From: an uncultured Planctomycetota bacterium
Lineage (GTDB): Bacteria; Planctomycetota; Phycisphaerae; Sedimentisphaerales; Anaerobacaceae
Direction: 5' to 3'
Assembly (NCBI GenBank): GCA_903927855.1
Contig: CAIYOL010000064.1
Coordinates: 1-9,263, forward strand
DNA: 9,263 nt
The position numbers and the translations under genes are program-made. Below the pieces are notes generated by a model. That model ran no database searches. It saw nothing but the letters and a program-made list of their open reading frames with translations, and was not told the DNA's origin. Each line of letters starts with the position of its first letter. Position 1 is the first letter of the stretch. Of the stretch, positions 6,446 through 9,263 are shown in pieces.

Positions 6446-7837
6446 CTAATCCGCCTGCTGCTGATGCTCTTTTCCCTGGAACACTGACGGCTTTTCCCTT
6501 TTGAACGTTATCCCCCTGCCGGTTATTATCTCTTTGTCCTCTCTGACAAATTCGATATGCTGAAGCAGCGCCCAGCCCGTATTTTGCCACCTCATCTGAT
6601 AACCTCTCTGGTGCGCCTGTTTTTCCATCATAAGGCGCTCATTTTTGTTAAAGACTAAATAATCAAGCGCCTTGGCTATCTGTTCAACCGACGCCTCGCC
6701 TGGGTCAACTAAAATACCTCGCGTATGTCGTCCCAAGACAAGGCCCGTCGGGCACTTCCTGTTTGAAAGTATCAGCTCCAGTGCGTATCTGAATTTCGTC
6801 GCTACAGCAACTCTGCCTGAACCGAGCGTATCTGCCAGAACGCCGCTTGATATTTGCTGCATATCCAAATACGGCAGCACCATAGCATTTGTAGCACCGT
6901 AAAACCGCAACAAAGTCTTCTCGTCCAGAAACGTATCAAGAAAAACAACGTCGTATGTCCCAAAGTCCGCGTATCTGAGTTCCTTGACCTTGCACCATCT
7001 CAGATTGGCTTCCCTCAGTGCCGTGTCTATCACCTCTTGATACCTTCGGTATGACTCTCCGCCTCCTGATTTTACAAATTCCGGGTGGCATTCCCCACCG
7101 ATTAGATACACGATATTTTTTCTCTGCTCCTCCGTGCACGACTCCTGCAAAAACCTGCCGTAGCCCCGAAGGCTGTACTCCAATCCTTTATCAGGCGACA
7201 ACAGTCCTAATGTCGTAATTAAAAAGCGGTCTTTCAGCCCAAACATCTCCTTTATTGCCAGCCGGTCGTAATGTGATGGATGCTGCATCCTGATTCCGTG
7301 GTCGATGTGCTTGATTTTCGAACGGCTGATTCCATATGTGGGCGACTCAAGAATCCCTATCGCACTTTCCGTCGTAACGATTAATCCGTCGCTGTATTTG
7401 CCAAGCTCTTGTATGACCATTTTCTGGTGGTCGTTCGGTGCATCGAGAACGCTGTGCAGATACACCAGCGTCGTTATCCATTTGGAGCTGAATGCCTTTG
7501 CCATATCGACGAAATTGGTTCCCTCGCCGGCGTTCCCGTTCGCGGCCGGGTCGAGACCATACTCGTGTTGTAATATGACAATAGTAGGATTCGTACTCTC
7601 GTTCGCCCTGGCTATAATATCCTTTATAGTGTGGTTCCACGAGTCTGGGCTGTTTTGGTTTATAACCAAGTCAACAGGAATATCATAAGGTAATCCCTCA
7701 TTATCTATTGCTGCAACCCTTATATGGCCTATTTCCCCCGTGAAATGCTCTAAGGCACTAGCCAAATCCCGCGAAAACGTGCCTATTCCGCACCTTCGTG
7801 GCGGATATGTGCTAACTATTCGTATATTATACGGCAT
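6446..7837 (-). CDS. GT4-type glycosyltransferase
   Basis: This 463-residue protein has a GT-B two-domain shape. The N-terminal domain opens with RIVSTYPPRRCGIGTFSRDL (6-25), the glycine-rich start common in GT4 enzymes, and contains VILQHEYG (87-94) and YLHSV (126-130). The linker and C-terminal domain follow with the HGI (180-182), TLGLLSPDKGLEYSL (209-223), YLIGGECH (244-251) and NAMVLPYLDMQQISSGVLADTLGSG (317-341), then RGILVDPGE. The usual E-x7-E donor motif is replaced by QQISSGVLADTLGSGRVAV, as in a GT4 subgroup with QxxSG at this place. It probably transfers a sugar from a nucleotide donor in the cytoplasm; donor and acceptor cannot be read from the sequence. I use ATG 7837 (GGTGG seven bases before it); a TTG at 7918 would add 27 unremarkable residues. 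It is the first gene of the minus-strand block. Confidence 0.85.
   Translation of the reverse strand: MPYNIRIVSTYPPRRCGIGTFSRDLASALEHFTGEIGHIRVAAIDNEGLPYDIPVDLVINQNSPDSWNHTIKDIIARANESTNPTIVILQHEYGLDPAANGNAGEGTNFVDMAKAFSSKWITTLVYLHSVLDAPNDHQKMVIQELGKYSDGLIVTTESAIGILESPTYGISRSKIKHIDHGIRMQHPSHYDRLAIKEMFGLKDRFLITTLGLLSPDKGLEYSLRGYGRFLQESCTEEQRKNIVYLIGGECHPEFVKSGGGESYRRYQEVIDTALREANLRWCKVKELRYADFGTYDVVFLDTFLDEKTLLRFYGATNAMVLPYLDMQQISSGVLADTLGSGRVAVATKFRYALELILSNRKCPTGLVLGRHTRGILVDPGEASVEQIAKALDYLVFNKNERLMMEKQAHQRGYQMRWQNTGWALLQHIEFVREDKEIITGRGITFKREKPSVFQGKEHQQQAD
6451..6456 (-). promoter_or_regulatory. Ribosome binding site of the radical SAM/HhH gene
   Basis: AGGCGG on the minus strand, seven bases before ATG 6443-6441 and inside the last codons of the glycosyltransferase gene. 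It supports the short start and coupling between the two genes. Confidence 0.6.
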
Positions 7838-7873
7838 AACAATTCCACCGTCCCATTTCCTGTGTGCCGATAG

Positions 7874-7879
7874 CTTATA
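7874..7879 (-). promoter_or_regulatory. Possible -10 box for the leftward gene block
   Basis: TATAAG on the minus strand lies about 37 bases before the glycosyltransferase ATG. The sequence 17 bases upstream (TTCTTG) is a poor -35 match, so this is only a candidate. Confidence 0.25.
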
Positions 7880-7926
7880 CTCTTTTACAGAAAAAGCAAG
7901 AAAATACCTCTGCCACAAATCCTGTG

Positions 7927-7950
7927 TTTCGCAGCGGTGCTACTGCGAAA
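7927..7950. repeat. Perfect inverted repeat TTTCGCAG-N8-CTGCGAAA
   Basis: Arms of eight bases (7927-7934 and 7943-7950) are separated by eight bases. It lies between the divergent starts. Neither strand has a T run directly after it, so it is not a typical terminator. It could be an operator for a dimeric regulator or an RNA hairpin upstream of the leftward transcript. Confidence 0.5.
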
Positions 7951-8013
7951 AAGCCTCTTTATTTGCTGAAAACCTACAAGTAAGGCACCAAATCCAGCTC
8001 CGGTTGCCAGTTT

Positions 8014-8026
8014 CTTTTAGTAAAAG
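8014..8026. repeat. AT-rich palindrome CTTTTAGTAAAAG upstream of the dehydrogenase promoter
   Basis: Two six-base arms flank a single central base, ending five bases before the proposed -35 region. A related imperfect copy (CTTTT-N5-AAAAG) is found at 7882-7896 near the leftward promoter candidate. It may be an operator, although AT-rich palindromes of this size arise by chance. Confidence 0.3.
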
Positions 8027-8030
8027 CAGA

Positions 8031-8059
8031 TTCAATTTTGTACTCATTTCGGGTATAAT
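8031..8059 (+). promoter_or_regulatory. Sigma-70-type promoter for the dehydrogenase gene
   Basis: A perfect TATAAT at 8054-8059 is preceded at 17 bases by a weak -35 (TTCAAT, three of six consensus bases). Transcription would begin near 8066, leaving an untranslated leader of about 48 bases before ATG 8114. Confidence 0.5.
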
Positions 8060-8113
8060 GCGGCTTTCAGTTTTGAAAAAAGCAGGGAATTTGAGAGTTT
8101 GACTCTATTGACT

Positions 8114-9263
8114 ATGAAAGCACAAAATATAGCCAATTTACCGCCGACACAGCATGCTGTGCAGTTGATCGGTAAAGACAAACTGGTCTTTAATAAACGC
8201 AAAGAGGTTTTCGCACCCGGTGAGCATCAAATTCTTTGCAGGGTTGAGGCAGTTGGCCTGTGCTTTTCCGACCTTAAATTGTTAAAGCAATTTTCCTCGC
8301 ACGTTCGCAAGGGCGAAATAGTTTCCGGCATTGATTCTGACATACTCGGCGAAATTCCCAGCTATGTCCCCAATGGTGCACCCGCTGTGCCAGGCCACGA
8401 AACAGTAGTGACAATAGTGGCTGTCGGCCCCGGCGTAAAAAACTTCAAAATCGGTCAGCAAAACCTCGTTCAAACTGATTACCGCTGGCTGCGCACTGCC
8501 GGTTCCAATGCCGCCTTTGGCTATAACTTCGAAGGTGCTCTGCAGGAATATGTTTTGATGGATGAAAGGATTATCACTTCTCCGCAGGGCGAATCAATGT
8601 TAATTCCGGTTTCCCAAAAGCTTTCCGCCTCAGCGGCGGCTTTGGTGGAGCCTTGGGCTTGTGTCGAAGATGCTTATGCCGCCGCAGAACGGCAAAAATT
8701 AAAACCCGATGGCCGGATGCTGATTGTCGCCGACATCAATGTTACAGCCGATTCTTTTGCCGACCTCTTTTATAGCTATGGAAGCCCAGAGCAAATAACC
8801 TGGTTCTCTAAATTCCCTGCCCCGCCGGGTCTGAACGTTACAGAAACCGGCGCTGCAAACACGCCGCAACTTCCAGATGCTGTTTATGATGATGTGATTT
8901 ATTTCGGCTCTGACCCGAAAACGGTCGAAGCTTTATTTGCAAAAGTTGCTCCGCACGGTCTTCTCAATATCGTTCTTTGCGGCGGCACCTTTCGCAGAGA
9001 CGTTGTCACCATGGTTGGCCGCGTACATTATAGCGGCATTCGAATAATCGGCACCACCGGCTCGAAACCTGCTGAATCTATGAAGAATATCCCGGCCACA
9101 GCCGAAATCCGACCAGGCGACAAAATCAATGTCATCGGCGCGGGCGGCCCTCTCGGAACGATGCACGTCATACGAAATATCTGTCAGGAAGTCAAAGGCG
9201 TAAGTGTTTTTGCAGCCGAATTGGATGAAAACAGATTAGCTCTTCTCTCGGAAACTGTTGCAC
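8114..9263 (+). CDS. Zinc-type medium-chain dehydrogenase with apparent second Rossmann domain, 3' truncated
   Basis: The frame runs from ATG 8114 to the window edge (383 residues, no stop), so it is incomplete. It starts like medium-chain alcohol/polyol dehydrogenases: a GroES-like domain with VEAVGLCFSDLK (Cys50, catalytic zinc) and VPGHETVVTIVAVGPGV (His95, Glu96), then EGALQEYVL (140-148) and ALVEPWACVEDAY (176-188). The four-cysteine structural zinc lobe is absent. After KLKPDGRMLIVA comes a Rossmann-like segment (about 198-328) without a GxGxxG motif, which still has the late elements DDVIYFG, HGLLNIVLCGG and YSGIRIIGTTGS. A second segment then begins, IRPGDKINVIGAGGPLGTM (332-350), with a proper glycine motif and an acidic residue at the next strand end (AAELDENR). 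The layout resembles L-sorbose-1-phosphate reductase-like proteins plus an added domain. It probably oxidises or reduces a sugar or polyol with NAD(P). The Shine-Dalgarno is weak. It is divergent from the glycosyltransferase. Confidence 0.82.
   Translation, partial: MKAQNIANLPPTQHAVQLIGKDKLVFNKRKEVFAPGEHQILCRVEAVGLCFSDLKLLKQFSSHVRKGEIVSGIDSDILGEIPSYVPNGAPAVPGHETVVTIVAVGPGVKNFKIGQQNLVQTDYRWLRTAGSNAAFGYNFEGALQEYVLMDERIITSPQGESMLIPVSQKLSASAAALVEPWACVEDAYAAAERQKLKPDGRMLIVADINVTADSFADLFYSYGSPEQITWFSKFPAPPGLNVTETGAANTPQLPDAVYDDVIYFGSDPKTVEALFAKVAPHGLLNIVLCGGTFRRDVVTMVGRVHYSGIRIIGTTGSKPAESMKNIPATAEIRPGDKINVIGAGGPLGTMHVIRNICQEVKGVSVFAAELDENRLALLSETVA

Noticed and set aside
6444..6590. N-terminal extension of the radical SAM/HhH gene to an upstream start
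   Set aside because: The extra 49 residues overlap the glycosyltransferase coding sequence and look like frame-shifted readout. A good ribosome site supports ATG 6443.
7838..7918. N-terminal extension of the glycosyltransferase from TTG 7918
   Set aside because: The family motif begins a few residues after ATG 7837, which has GGTGG at a suitable distance. The extension would also cover the candidate promoter.
8933..9166. A 77-codon open frame on the minus strand
   Set aside because: It is antisense to the dehydrogenase, whose plus-strand frame is open to the window edge and carries clear motifs.

Overview
The window looks like a chromosomal segment of an anaerobic or facultatively anaerobic bacterium, most likely of the Planctomycetota (Phycisphaerae-like) or a near relative. 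Three things point there: a divergent YchF-type DUF933 GTPase of a form I associate with planctomycetes, haem synthesis by the siroheme-dependent Ahb route, and an NAD-linked (class 1B) dihydroorotate dehydrogenase. The taxonomy is inferred from protein resemblance alone. I see no IS element, phage gene, tRNA, rRNA or CRISPR array.

Layout. (1) 1-869, plus strand: the C-terminal four fifths of the YchF-like GTPase, cut off at its 5' end by the window. (2) 866-7837, minus strand: a tight seven-gene block read right to left: GT4-type glycosyltransferase, radical-SAM/helix-hairpin-helix protein, pyrK, a small four-helix membrane protein, pyrD, ahbD, and a fused ahbA-ahbB. Gaps range from a 4-base overlap to 51 bases, so most or all of it is probably one transcript, with a possible internal promoter in the 51-base gap before ahbD. 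(3) 7838-8113: a divergent intergenic region with a perfect 8-base-arm inverted repeat, a consensus TATAAT box for the rightward gene and two related AT-rich palindromes. (4) 8114-9263, plus strand: a zinc-type medium-chain dehydrogenase, cut off at its 3' end.

How the genes work together. PyrK and PyrD should form the heterotetrameric enzyme that oxidises dihydroorotate to orotate and passes electrons through FAD and a 2Fe-2S cluster to NAD+. AhbAB should decarboxylate siroheme to 12,18-didecarboxysiroheme, and AhbD should convert Fe-coproporphyrin III to haem b. The enzyme between these steps (AhbC) is not in the window. The radical-SAM/HhH protein belongs to a family annotated as putative DNA modification or repair; its usual uracil-DNA-glycosylase-linked partner is not next to it here. 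The outward-facing glycosyltransferase and dehydrogenase suggest a carbohydrate theme at the right end.

The most interesting points are the dehydrogenase, which seems to carry a degenerate Rossmann domain followed by a second, canonical one; a 9-base-pair hairpin whose loop holds the stop codons of both converging genes at 866-869; and a membrane-protein gene placed between pyrK and pyrD.
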